This document shows, piece by piece, positions 26,917-34,766 of a stretch of DNA of 64,000 nt (positions within the stretch are counted from its first letter, which is position 1; every line of letters starts with the position of its first letter). Position numbers and translations under genes: made by a program. Source of the stretch: Mycolicibacter terrae (GTDB lineage: Bacteria > Actinomycetota > Actinomycetes > Mycobacteriales > Mycobacteriaceae); contig NZ_AP022564.1 of the NCBI RefSeq assembly GCF_010727125.1, positions 372,001 through 436,000 on the forward strand, read 5' to 3'. The notes below the pieces were generated by a model. That model saw nothing but the letters and a program-made list of their open reading frames with translations. It had not been told where the DNA came from and did not search any database.

Positions 26917-28073
26917 TGCTGTCCGGTAAGGCGGCGATCGCCGGAATCGGCGCGACCGACTTCTCCAAGGAATCCGGGCGCAGCGAACTGCGCCTGGCCG
27001 CCGAAGCGGTGCTCGACGCCCTCGACGATGCGGGCCTGACCCCGGCCGACGTCGACGGTCTGGTCACCTTCACCATGGATTCCAACCTGGAGACCGCCGT
27101 CGCGCGTGCCACCGGCATCGGTGAGCTGAAGTTCTTCTCCCAGATCGGTTACGGCGGAGGCGCCGCCGCGGCGACGGTGCAGCAGGCGGCCCTGGCGGTG
27201 GCGACCGGGGTGGCCGAAGTGGTGGTGGCGTACCGGGCCTTCAACGAGCGCTCGGAGTTCCGGTTCGGCCAGGTGATGACCGCGCTGACGGTCAACGCTG
27301 ATTCCCGCGGTGTGGAGTACAGCTGGTCCTACCCGCACGGCCTGAGCACCCCGGCCGCGTCGGTGGCGATGATCGCCCAGCGCTACATGCATGAATATGG
27401 CGCCACCAGCGCCGATTTCGGGGTGGTGTCGGTGGCCGATCGCAAGCATGCGGCGACCAACCCCAAGGCGCATTTCTACGGCAAGCCGATCACCATCGAG
27501 GATCACCAGAACTCGCGGTGGATCGCCGAGCCGTTGCGGCTGCTGGACTGCTGTCAGGAGACCGACGGCGGGGTGGCGATCGTGGTCACCACACCCGAGC
27601 GGGCTCGCGACCTCAAGCATCGGCCGGCGGTCATCGAAGCGGCGGCCCAAGGAGCCGGGGCCGACCAGTTCACCATGTACTCCTACTACCGCGAGGAACT
27701 CGGGCTGCCCGAGATGGGTTTGGTGGGCAAGCAGTTGTGGGCGCAGTCCGGCCTGACGCCGGCCGACATCCAGACCGCGGTGCTCTACGACCACTTCACC
27801 CCCTACACGCTGATCCAGTTGGAGGAGTTGGGGTTCTGCGGCAAGGGCGAAGCCAAGGACTTCATCGCCGGGGGCGCCATCGAGTTGGGTGGCCGGCTGC
27901 CGATCAACACCCACGGCGGTCAGCTCGGCGAGGCCTATGTACACGGGATGAACGGCATCGCCGAGGGGGTGCGCCAGCTGCGCGGCACCTCGGTCAACCA
28001 GGTAGCGGGCGTCGAGCACGTGCTGGTCACCGCCGGCACCGGGGTGCCTACCTCGGGTCTGATCCTGGGCTAG
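26913..28073 (+). CDS. ltp2: Ltp2, steroid side-chain retro-aldolase
   Basis: A 386-residue thiolase-fold protein of the SCPx/lipid-transfer class (IAGIGATDFSKESGRSE at the start, NTHGGQLGEAYVHGMNG near 325). Ltp2 (Rv3540c) cleaves the 17-hydroxy-steroid 20-carboxyl-CoA to androstenedione and propionyl-CoA together with the ChsH2 DUF35 domain. It is the last gene of the cyp125 operon. Its end overlaps the 3' end of the convergent TetR gene by 26 bases. Confidence 0.92.
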   Translation: MMLSGKAAIAGIGATDFSKESGRSELRLAAEAVLDALDDAGLTPADVDGLVTFTMDSNLETAVARATGIGELKFFSQIGYGGGAAAATVQQAALAVATGVAEVVVAYRAFNERSEFRFGQVMTALTVNADSRGVEYSWSYPHGLSTPAASVAMIAQRYMHEYGATSADFGVVSVADRKHAATNPKAHFYGKPITIEDHQNSRWIAEPLRLLDCCQETDGGVAIVVTTPERARDLKHRPAVIEAAAQGAGADQFTMYSYYREELGLPEMGLVGKQLWAQSGLTPADIQTAVLYDHFTPYTLIQLEELGFCGKGEAKDFIAGGAIELGGRLPINTHGGQLGEAYVHGMNGIAEGVRQLRGTSVNQVAGVEHVLVTAGTGVPTSGLILG

Positions 28074-28707
28074 GACGCGGTGCTTCGTCGGCCACCATCG
28101 ACAGCATGGTGGAGATAAAGTCCTCGAGGCGTTCGCGCGGGTAGGTCTGCGGGTCGCGTGCGGTCAGCCGTCCCAGCATCTCGGCGAACGACAACATGGT
28201 GTGGCCCAGCAGGACCGGATCCAGACGGGCCAACTGCGGCATGAGGGCGGCCCCGGCACGGGCGAGTTCCTCGGACTGCCGCAGGACGGCTGAGCGGGCG
28301 CTGCGCAGCGAGTCGCGGTAGTCGCGGGGCGCGCTGTCGGGAACGGTGAGGATCAGCCGCCAGCCGGTCGGATTGTTCAGCACGGCCTTCAGGAATGCCC
28401 CGATAGTCGCGGTGTAGGCGCCGGTCGGGCCCAGCGTGCTGAGGTCGTCGGGCATCGCCGCACGAACCTCGGCGATGCCGCGTTCGCGTTCGCGTTCCAA
28501 TAACGCCTCGACCAGCTCGGCTCGGGTACTGAATGCTGTGTACAGCACCGGTTTTGCGACGCCGGCGGCGGCGGCGACCGCCTCCATGCTCAGCTCGTGC
28601 AGCGCGCATCCGCCCAGGACCTCCAATGCCGCGTCCAGCGCCTGCGCGCGGCGCTCGTCCCGCGTCAGGCGTGGCGCGTATTTACGCCGCTGCCGAGTCG
28701 AGTCCAT
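28048..28707 (-). CDS. TetR-family transcriptional regulator
   Basis: A 219-residue protein with a TetR helix-turn-helix (about residues 12-62, ALDAALEVLGG through AGVAKPVLYTAFSTR) and a helical C-terminal domain. ATG 28707 is chosen over the TTG nine bases upstream. It is divergent from the PE-PPE hydrolase gene, and a 36-base interrupted palindrome fills the space between, so it likely represses itself and that gene. It is not KstR or KstR2 as far as I can judge from sequence and place. Convergent 26-base overlap with ltp2. Confidence 0.85.
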   Translation of the reverse strand: MDSTRQRRKYAPRLTRDERRAQALDAALEVLGGCALHELSMEAVAAAAGVAKPVLYTAFSTRAELVEALLERERERGIAEVRAAMPDDLSTLGPTGAYTATIGAFLKAVLNNPTGWRLILTVPDSAPRDYRDSLRSARSAVLRQSEELARAGAALMPQLARLDPVLLGHTMLSFAEMLGRLTARDPQTYPRERLEDFISTMLSMVADEAPRPSPGSDPR

Positions 28708-28725
28708 AGGATCCAAAGTTTACGC

Positions 28726-28761
28726 CACCGTTGCATTCGCGTGGCCCGCAATGCTACGGTG
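28726..28761. promoter_or_regulatory. Interrupted palindrome in TetR / PE-PPE divergent promoter
   Basis: CACCGTTGCATT (28726-28737) and AATGCTACGGTG (28750-28761) are inverted copies with one mismatch in twelve, separated by 12 bases. It begins 19 bases upstream of the TetR ATG and ends 53 bases upstream of the hydrolase ATG. Best read as the operator of this TetR. It is unlike the KstR box. Confidence 0.6.
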
Positions 28762-28814
28762 CCGTTCTATTCGATGGTGATCCGTAGGCGAAGTGCTCCC
28801 GCGAGGAGGTCGCG

Positions 28815-30434
28815 ATGATCCGGTTATTGGGCAGCTGCCTCACCACCGGTCTCATGATCGCGGGCGCCGGTCTGGTCGGCGCCCCGCTGGCGTGTCCGGC
28901 GGCGCTGGACCTGCAGATGCACGCGGTTCTACTCACCAGCGGTAACACCGCGGATTCGCCACTCGGCAACGGCACCGCGTTGATCGTGGGCGCCAGCGGC
29001 CTGCCCGTGCCGCCCGCCGGCTACGTGGACGCCGCCGAAACCTACTACCTGGCGCCGCGCGGGTTCGGCGGGACCACGCAGGCGGTCGTCACCCCCGAGT
29101 CGCTGTGGCCGCTGACCGGCGTCAAGAACCTGACCACCGACGAGTCCTTCGCCCAGGGCGGACAGATCCTGGCGAACGCGATTACGCAGCAGATCGCCGG
29201 CGGACAAGTCGATGCGGCAAACCCCGTCGTGGTGTTCGGCTACTCCCAGGGCGCTGTTGTCGAGACGGAAGCGATGAAACTGCTCGCCGAACAAGGGGTG
29301 CCCAGCGACTACGTGCACTTCGTCATGCTCGGAAACCCCGCCAATCCCGACGGGGGCATCCTGGAGCGTTTCAATGTGCCGATCGACGGCGTCAGCCCCA
29401 CCATTCCCAGCTTCGGACTTACGTTCAGCGGCGCGACACCGGCAGACCTCTATGCGACGAACATCTACACGATCGAATACGACGGCTTCGCCAACTTTCC
29501 GCGTTACCCGATCAACTTCCTCGCCGACCTGAACGCCTTTCTTGGCATGGGCTTCTCGCACGGTGCGTACCTGGGGCTCACGGCCGAGCAGATCCAGGAT
29601 GCGATTCAACTGCCGGCGGCGGCCGACAGTCTGACCGACTACTACATGATTCCCGCCGAGAGCCTGCCCCTGCTGGCCCCGCTGCAGTTTCTGCCGGTGA
29701 TAGGAAAACCTCTCTACGACCTCTTGGAACCAGCAACCTCGGTACTGGTGAATTTGGGCTACGGCTGTATCACCGACGCCTGGTGCGAGGTCACCGATGC
29801 CAGTGCGCCAACCACTTTCGGCCTGTTCCCCACCAACCTGGACTGGGCTGAGGTCGCCACCGCACTGGGCAACGGCGTGCAGCAGGGGATTGCCGATGCC
29901 CTCAGGGATCTGCAAGACCCGGCGACCTACCAGCCCACGTCGGTCCTCGACACCCCGGCGCTGCAGGGTCTGCTGGAGACCGCGTACCGGATTGTCGGGG
30001 GCACCGTCGGCAACCCCACACCGACCTGGGGTGACATGGTGCAGGTGGGGTTGAGTCTGCTCAACAACGCTGTGCCGGGATCGATTTCGGGTGTGACGAT
30101 TGATTCCCCACCCATAGACATCTTCAACGCCCTCATCGCCAACGTGTCGAACGACTACGCAACCCTGCTCCCGATCGCGGACACGTTCAACGCACTGCTC
30201 ACCACGTTGCCCTCGGTTGCCATCAGCTTCATCGCACAGCAGGCCGCCGACGGCAATCTCCTCGGCGGGATCGGTGAGGCGCTGGCCGCTGCTACGGCAT
30301 TGCTGCCGCTCGGAATTGGTTTCGGTATCGTCGCGCCCGTCGTGGAGGCGGTGGGGCTCAACGTGATCAATCTGGTGAACCTGTTCCCGGGAGCTCTGGA
30401 AGACCTGGCCAACCTGTTGCCCGATATCCCCTGA
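28815..30434 (+). CDS. PE-PPE domain serine hydrolase with signal peptide
   Basis: A 539-residue protein. Residues 1-30 look like a Sec signal peptide (LTTGLMIAGAGLVGAPLA). A PE-PPE alpha/beta-hydrolase domain follows (about 35-290) with the nucleophile elbow GYSQG, Ser144. The C-terminal half (about 300-539) is hydrophobic and Leu/Ala-rich. The PE-PPE domain is otherwise found fused to PE or PPE modules, where it acts as lipase/esterase. Here neither module is present. The position between ltp2 and the Rv3538-type gene is that of PPE63 in M. tuberculosis, which has the same domain. GAGGAGG at 28802-28808 supports ATG 28815. Confidence 0.82.
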   Translation: MIRLLGSCLTTGLMIAGAGLVGAPLACPAALDLQMHAVLLTSGNTADSPLGNGTALIVGASGLPVPPAGYVDAAETYYLAPRGFGGTTQAVVTPESLWPLTGVKNLTTDESFAQGGQILANAITQQIAGGQVDAANPVVVFGYSQGAVVETEAMKLLAEQGVPSDYVHFVMLGNPANPDGGILERFNVPIDGVSPTIPSFGLTFSGATPADLYATNIYTIEYDGFANFPRYPINFLADLNAFLGMGFSHGAYLGLTAEQIQDAIQLPAAADSLTDYYMIPAESLPLLAPLQFLPVIGKPLYDLLEPATSVLVNLGYGCITDAWCEVTDASAPTTFGLFPTNLDWAEVATALGNGVQQGIADALRDLQDPATYQPTSVLDTPALQGLLETAYRIVGGTVGNPTPTWGDMVQVGLSLLNNAVPGSISGVTIDSPPIDIFNALIANVSNDYATLLPIADTFNALLTTLPSVAISFIAQQAADGNLLGGIGEALAAATALLPLGIGFGIVAPVVEAVGLNVINLVNLFPGALEDLANLLPDIP

Positions 30435-30447
30435 CCGGCCTCGCTGA

Positions 30448-30486
30448 GCCTTCGGGGCGCTGGCCCGCATCAGAACTGCCGAAGGC
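30448..30486. terminator. Hairpin between convergent PE-PPE and hydratase genes
   Basis: GCCTTCGG (30448-30455) pairs with CCGAAGGC (30479-30486) around a 23-base loop. It lies 14 bases after the PE-PPE stop, in the 106-base space between two convergent genes. The long loop makes it a moderate candidate only. Confidence 0.4.
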
Positions 30487-30540
30487 GAAAGTCATTTCAA
30501 TACGCCGCGTGAGGGTGGCAGGTTGGAAACCGCGGACTGG

Positions 30541-31401
30541 CTACGCCGAAACCAGCTCCACATCGTTGAGGATGGCGACATCCTCGCGCGAGGGTGCCAC
30601 CACATTGCCCACCAGCCGTCCGCCGTCTTTCCACAGCCTGGCCCGCAGGGTCTCGCCCGGGAAGACCACACCGGCGAACCGCGCGCCGAAGGAACGGACC
30701 GCGCCGGCGTCGCCGTCCAGTGCGGTGTCCACCGCCGCCTTGCAGGTCATGCCGTAGGTGCACAGCCCGTGCAGAATCGGCCGGTCGAAGCCCGCCGCGG
30801 CCGCGAATCCGGGGTCCGAATGCAGCGGGTTACGGTCGCCGCAGAGCCGGTACAGCAGCGCCTGCTGCGGTGCCACCGGGATGTCGATCTCGAAATCCGG
30901 TGCCCGGTCGGGCAGTTCGCTCGCAGCTGACGGGCCGCGCTCGCCGCCGAAACCGCCCTCGCCGCGGGCGAAGATGGACCGCTGCTGCGTCCACAGCGGC
31001 GCTCCGTCGGTGTCGGTGACGGTGGTCTCGAGCACGACGACGGCCGCCTTGCCCTTGTCCCAGACGTCGACGATCCGGCTGACCGCCAGCGCGTTGCCGG
31101 ACGGCGGTAGCGGCGCCGGAACGATTACCTTCTCGGAGGCATGCAGGATCTTGGCCAGGTCGATCTCGACACCCGGCCAGCTGACCTTGGGCGGGTCGAC
31201 GTCGTTGAACGACGCCGCGACGCAGCCGAATGTCGGCAGCACCTGCGGGGTGCGATCGACGACGTAGCTCAGCTCACGCGGGTCCATCGGGTCCGACCCG
31301 GCGCCCAGCGCCAGGTTGTAGAGCTGCACGTTGGTCGCGGTCCAGGAGAATTCCACCCGGCCGAACTCGGCACCCCGGGCGACGTCGAGATCGATGGGCA
31401 T
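30541..31401 (-). CDS. hsd4B: Steroid 2-enoyl-CoA hydratase, double hot-dog (Rv3538 type)
   Basis: A 286-residue MaoC-like protein with two hot-dog halves. The C-terminal half carries the hydratase-2 motif YRLCGDRNPLHSDPGFAAAAGF (Asp and His catalytic pair), followed by PILHGLCTYG. Length and neighbours match M. tuberculosis Rv3538 (annotated hsd4B), a hydratase acting on side-chain enoyl-CoAs. It starts two bases after the kstD stop, so the two are co-transcribed from the KstR-controlled kstD promoter. Confidence 0.88.
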   Translation of the reverse strand: MPIDLDVARGAEFGRVEFSWTATNVQLYNLALGAGSDPMDPRELSYVVDRTPQVLPTFGCVAASFNDVDPPKVSWPGVEIDLAKILHASEKVIVPAPLPPSGNALAVSRIVDVWDKGKAAVVVLETTVTDTDGAPLWTQQRSIFARGEGGFGGERGPSAASELPDRAPDFEIDIPVAPQQALLYRLCGDRNPLHSDPGFAAAAGFDRPILHGLCTYGMTCKAAVDTALDGDAGAVRSFGARFAGVVFPGETLRARLWKDGGRLVGNVVAPSREDVAILNDVELVSA

Positions 31402-31403
31402 GG

Positions 31404-33086
31404 CTAGGTCCTTCCGGCGATGTCGAGAGCGGCCAGGTATCCGAAGGTCATCGCCGGACCGATGGTGCCGCCGGGGCCGGGGTAGGTGTGACCCATGACC
31501 GGGGCGCTCACATTGCCTGCGGCGTAGAGACCCTCGATGACGCTGTTGTCGTCGCGCAACGCCCGTCCGTTCACGTCGGTGCGGATCCCGCCCTTGGTGC
31601 CCAGATCGCCGGGCACCATCTTGGCCGCGTAAAACGGCCCCTGGGCGATCGCTCCCAGGTTCGGGTTGGGCTTGTTGGTAGGGTCGCCGTAGTAGCGGTC
31701 ATAAGCGCTCTCGCCACGGTGGAAGTCCTCATCGACACCGGTGCGGGCGAACTCGTTGAACCGTTCGACGGTCGCGGTCAACCCCACGGCCGGCACACCC
31801 ATCTTTGCCGCCAGCTCCTCCAGGGTATCCGCGGAGACGATCACGCCCGACTCCAGCCATTTCTTCGGAATCCGTTGTCCCGGCTGCAATCCCGCAAAGA
31901 TGTAGTTGTTGCGGTAACGCTGGTCGAACACCAGCCAGGCCGGGATGTTCTCGCCGGGGCCGGGTCCCTGCCCGTATTCGCCGCCGTACATGTGGTGGCA
32001 CGCCTCGACGTAGGGCATCGACTCGTTCATAAACCGCTTACCGGCCATGTTCACGATGATCGAGCCGGGTGAGTTGCGCTCCGAGAGCGCGAACCACGGT
32101 GCGCCCGGCAGCGGCACCGTCGGGCCCCACCAGGAGTCCTCCATGATGTCCAGTGCGGCACCCAGCTTCTCGCCGGCCAGGATTCCCTCGCCGGTGTTGG
32201 CCTTCGCCCCGACGGTCCACTCGGTGGTGATGGGAGCGCGCTGGTACTTCACCCGCATCTGCTCGTTGTGCTCGAATCCGCCGCTGGCGAGGATGACCCC
32301 GCGTCGCGCCCGGATCAGCCGCGGCTCGCTCGACTCCGAAGCATTGCTGTCGCGGACGTAGACGCCGCGGACCACGCCGTCGGAGACGTAGAGGTCGGTC
32401 AGCGCGGTGTTCAACTCGACCGGAACGCCGGCGTCGCGCAGGCCGATCCGCAGCGGGGCGATCAGAGCGCGGCCCATGCCGACCAGATTCTTACCGGTGG
32501 CCTGGGCCCACATGGTGCGGGCGCCGACCTTCAGGCTGCGCAGCACACCGCGGGGGTGGCGCTTGAGCTGGTTGAGCCGGACGTAGTCCTGCTGCATGAC
32601 AACGACATTCAGCGGCACCTTGCCGTAAGGCGGTTCCAGGCCGGCCAGGTCGGCACCGAGCTTGCGGGCATTGAACGGCTTCGGCTCGATCGAGCGGCCG
32701 GTGGGCTTGCCGCCCGGCTGCTCGGGGTAGTAGTCGGCGTAACCGGGAACCCAGCACATCTTCAGCGGTGAGTTCTTCAGCACGAACGACAGCATCTCCG
32801 GACCGCGCTGCAGGTAGGTGTCGATCTTCTCGGCCGGAACCACGTCGCCGATGATCGTGCGCAGGTAGGTGCGGGCGGCCTCGGCGGTGTCCTTCACGCC
32901 CGCGCGCTGAAGCACCTCGTTGTTGGGGATCCACACGCCGCCGCCGGAACGGGCAGTCGAACCGCCGTAGTGGGCGGCTTTCTCGATGACGATGGTGGAC
33001 AGTCCGTGGTGGGCTGCGGCGAGGGCGGCGACCATCCCGGCGCCGCCGCTTCCGACCACGACGACGTCGTACTCCTGCTCGGGCAT
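31404..33086 (-). CDS. kstD: KstD, 3-ketosteroid delta1-dehydrogenase
   Basis: A 560-residue flavoprotein. The FAD-binding motif VGSGGAGM lies at residues 11-18, and the C-terminal GLYAAGNVSAPVMGHTYPGPGGT carries the second nucleotide motif and the Tyr/Gly of the active site. KstD introduces the C1-C2 double bond in ring A, which with KshA opens ring B. ATG 33086 is preferred to GTG 33095, which would lie inside the KstR operator and add only three residues. A KstR box begins two bases upstream of this ATG, so the leader must be very short. Confidence 0.93.
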   Translation of the reverse strand: MPEQEYDVVVVGSGGAGMVAALAAAHHGLSTIVIEKAAHYGGSTARSGGGVWIPNNEVLQRAGVKDTAEAARTYLRTIIGDVVPAEKIDTYLQRGPEMLSFVLKNSPLKMCWVPGYADYYPEQPGGKPTGRSIEPKPFNARKLGADLAGLEPPYGKVPLNVVVMQQDYVRLNQLKRHPRGVLRSLKVGARTMWAQATGKNLVGMGRALIAPLRIGLRDAGVPVELNTALTDLYVSDGVVRGVYVRDSNASESSEPRLIRARRGVILASGGFEHNEQMRVKYQRAPITTEWTVGAKANTGEGILAGEKLGAALDIMEDSWWGPTVPLPGAPWFALSERNSPGSIIVNMAGKRFMNESMPYVEACHHMYGGEYGQGPGPGENIPAWLVFDQRYRNNYIFAGLQPGQRIPKKWLESGVIVSADTLEELAAKMGVPAVGLTATVERFNEFARTGVDEDFHRGESAYDRYYGDPTNKPNPNLGAIAQGPFYAAKMVPGDLGTKGGIRTDVNGRALRDDNSVIEGLYAAGNVSAPVMGHTYPGPGGTIGPAMTFGYLAALDIAGRT

Positions 33087-33087
33087 G

Positions 33088-33101
33088 TAGAACACGTTAT
33101 A
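33088..33101. promoter_or_regulatory. KstR operator, kstD promoter
   Basis: TAGAACACGTTATA matches TnnAACnnGTTnnA. It is separated from the kstD ATG by a single base, implying a leaderless or nearly leaderless transcript, or roadblock-type repression. Confidence 0.85.
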
Positions 33102-33224
33102 GAATTGCCCCGCCCGGGCGCCAGTTGGCTGGCCGTATCACCGTCGTGCGCACCCGGACGACTACTTCCTACCCTGCGGGTAGCTGGCCGGGACCGGCCA
33201 GGTCAGATAGAGTTATTGTTTCAG

Positions 33225-33238
33225 TAGAACACGTTGCA
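33225..33238. promoter_or_regulatory. KstR operator upstream of third cyp125
   Basis: TAGAACACGTTGCA matches TnnAACnnGTTnnA. It lies 111 bases upstream of the GTG start of the third cyp125, much further than the operator of copy 1. Between them is a GCATGTTTTACTG segment that also occurs before copy 1. Confidence 0.85.
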
Positions 33239-33349
33239 GTTTAGTGATCGGCGACGATGCGTTCCCGCCTTTCGTCTGCGGCGGAGGCATGTTTTACTGA
33301 CACGAGCATGCATCGTTTATTCACATGCCCTGAGTTAGGAGTCATCAGC

Positions 33350-34606
33350 GTGGCCAGCCCCACCACCCAGTCCGCCCCCAACATTCCCGCCGGGTTCGAC
33401 CCGACCGATCCGGAGATCTATGCCGAACGGATCCCGGACGAGGAGCTGGCTGAACTGCGCAAGAGCGAGCCGATCAAGTGGATCGAACAGCCGGACGGAG
33501 TAGGTGGCTTCAACGACGGCGGCTACTGGGCGATCACCCGGCACGAGGACGTCAAAGAGGTCTCCCGGCTTGACGAGATCTTCTCCAGCGAGATCAACAC
33601 CGCCATCCCGCGGTTCAACGACGATATCCCGCGCGACGCGATCGATGCGCAGCGCATCCTGATGCTCAACCAGGACGCCCCGCGGCACACCCGGCAGCGC
33701 CGGATCATCTCACGCGGTTTCACCCCCCGGCACATCCTGCCGCTGCGCGACCAGCTCGAGCAGCGCGCCCAGGCCATCGCCAAGGAGGCGCTGGCCCGAG
33801 GCACCGGTGACTTCGTGGTCGAGGTTGCCTCCGAACTGCCACTGCAGGCCATCGCCGGCCTGATGGGCGTGCCGCAGGAGGACCGCGGCAAGCTCTTCGA
33901 GTGGACCAACCAGATGACGTCCTATGACGACCCCGAGTACGCCCACTACGACCCCGCGGCGTCGGCGATGGAGATCATCTCCTACGGGCTGCAACTGGCC
34001 GAGATGAAGCGGCAGAACCCGGGCGGCGACATCGTGACCACGCTGGTGGAAGCCGATCTCGACGGGGAGAAGCTCAACGACGACGAGCTGGGCTACTTCA
34101 TCATCCTGTTGGCGGTGGCCGGTAGCGAGACCACGCGTAACTCGATCACCCAGGGCATGATGGCGTTCACCGAATTCCCCGAGCAGTGGGAGCTGTTCAA
34201 GTCCGAACGCCCGGAGACCACCGCCGACGAGGTCGTGCGCTGGGCCACCCCGGTGACGTCGTTCCAGCGCACCGCCACCCAGGATCACGAACTGGGCGGC
34301 ACCCTGATCAAGAAGGGCCAGCGGGTGGTGATGTTCTACCGCGCCGCGAACTTCGACTCCGAGGTCTTCGACAACCCGTACCAGTTCAACATCCTGCGTG
34401 ACCCCAACCCGCACGTCGGGTTCGGCGGCACCGGTGCGCACTACTGCATCGGCACCCACCTGGCCCGGATGACAATCGGCCTGATGTTCAACGCCATCGC
34501 CGACCACATCCCCGACCTCAAGCCGCTGGAAAGCCCCAAGCGGCTACGCTCGGGCTGGCTCAACGGGATCAAGCACTGGCAGGTCGACTACACCGGCAAG
34601 TCCTAG
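33350..34606 (+). CDS. CYP125, steroid C26/C27 monooxygenase (copy 3)
   Basis: A 418-residue P450 starting at GTG 33350 behind TTAGGAG. Helix I AVAGSETTRNS and heme motif FGGTGAHYCIG with Cys at residue 366. It is closer to copy 1 than to copy 2: several long stretches of DNA are almost base for base the same, including about 180 bases around 34105-34285 with only two differences. It stands alone between kstD and hsaE with its own KstR box and a terminator-like hairpin. The M. tuberculosis locus has no P450 here. Expected to oxidise the sterol side chain like CYP125A1; different expression is the likeliest reason for keeping it. Confidence 0.9.
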   Translation: MASPTTQSAPNIPAGFDPTDPEIYAERIPDEELAELRKSEPIKWIEQPDGVGGFNDGGYWAITRHEDVKEVSRLDEIFSSEINTAIPRFNDDIPRDAIDAQRILMLNQDAPRHTRQRRIISRGFTPRHILPLRDQLEQRAQAIAKEALARGTGDFVVEVASELPLQAIAGLMGVPQEDRGKLFEWTNQMTSYDDPEYAHYDPAASAMEIISYGLQLAEMKRQNPGGDIVTTLVEADLDGEKLNDDELGYFIILLAVAGSETTRNSITQGMMAFTEFPEQWELFKSERPETTADEVVRWATPVTSFQRTATQDHELGGTLIKKGQRVVMFYRAANFDSEVFDNPYQFNILRDPNPHVGFGGTGAHYCIGTHLARMTIGLMFNAIADHIPDLKPLESPKRLRSGWLNGIKHWQVDYTGKS

Positions 34607-34622
34607 CTCGCGGTTTGGGCGG

Positions 34623-34650
34623 GGGCCGACGGCGAGCACGCCGCCGGCCC
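34623..34650 (+). terminator. Terminator hairpin after third cyp125
   Basis: GGGCCGACGGCG (34623-34634) pairs with CGCCGCCGGCCC (34639-34650) with one mismatch and an AGCA loop. It starts 16 bases after the cyp125 stop and ends before the KstR box of hsaE, separating the two units. Confidence 0.65.
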
Positions 34651-34693
34651 TCCGTCGCTACCGGATCCGCCCAAGACCGTCCGAGCCAAAAGT

Positions 34694-34707
34694 TAGAACA
34701 CGTTATA
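34694..34707. promoter_or_regulatory. KstR operator, hsaEGF promoter
   Basis: TAGAACACGTTATA matches TnnAACnnGTTnnA and is the same 14-mer as in front of kstD. It lies 59 bases upstream of the hsaE ATG. Confidence 0.87.
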
Positions 34708-34766
34708 GAATTTTGGTCAGCGGCTCGGTTTCACCCGCATCACAACACCCGAGGGGACCATCGAAG

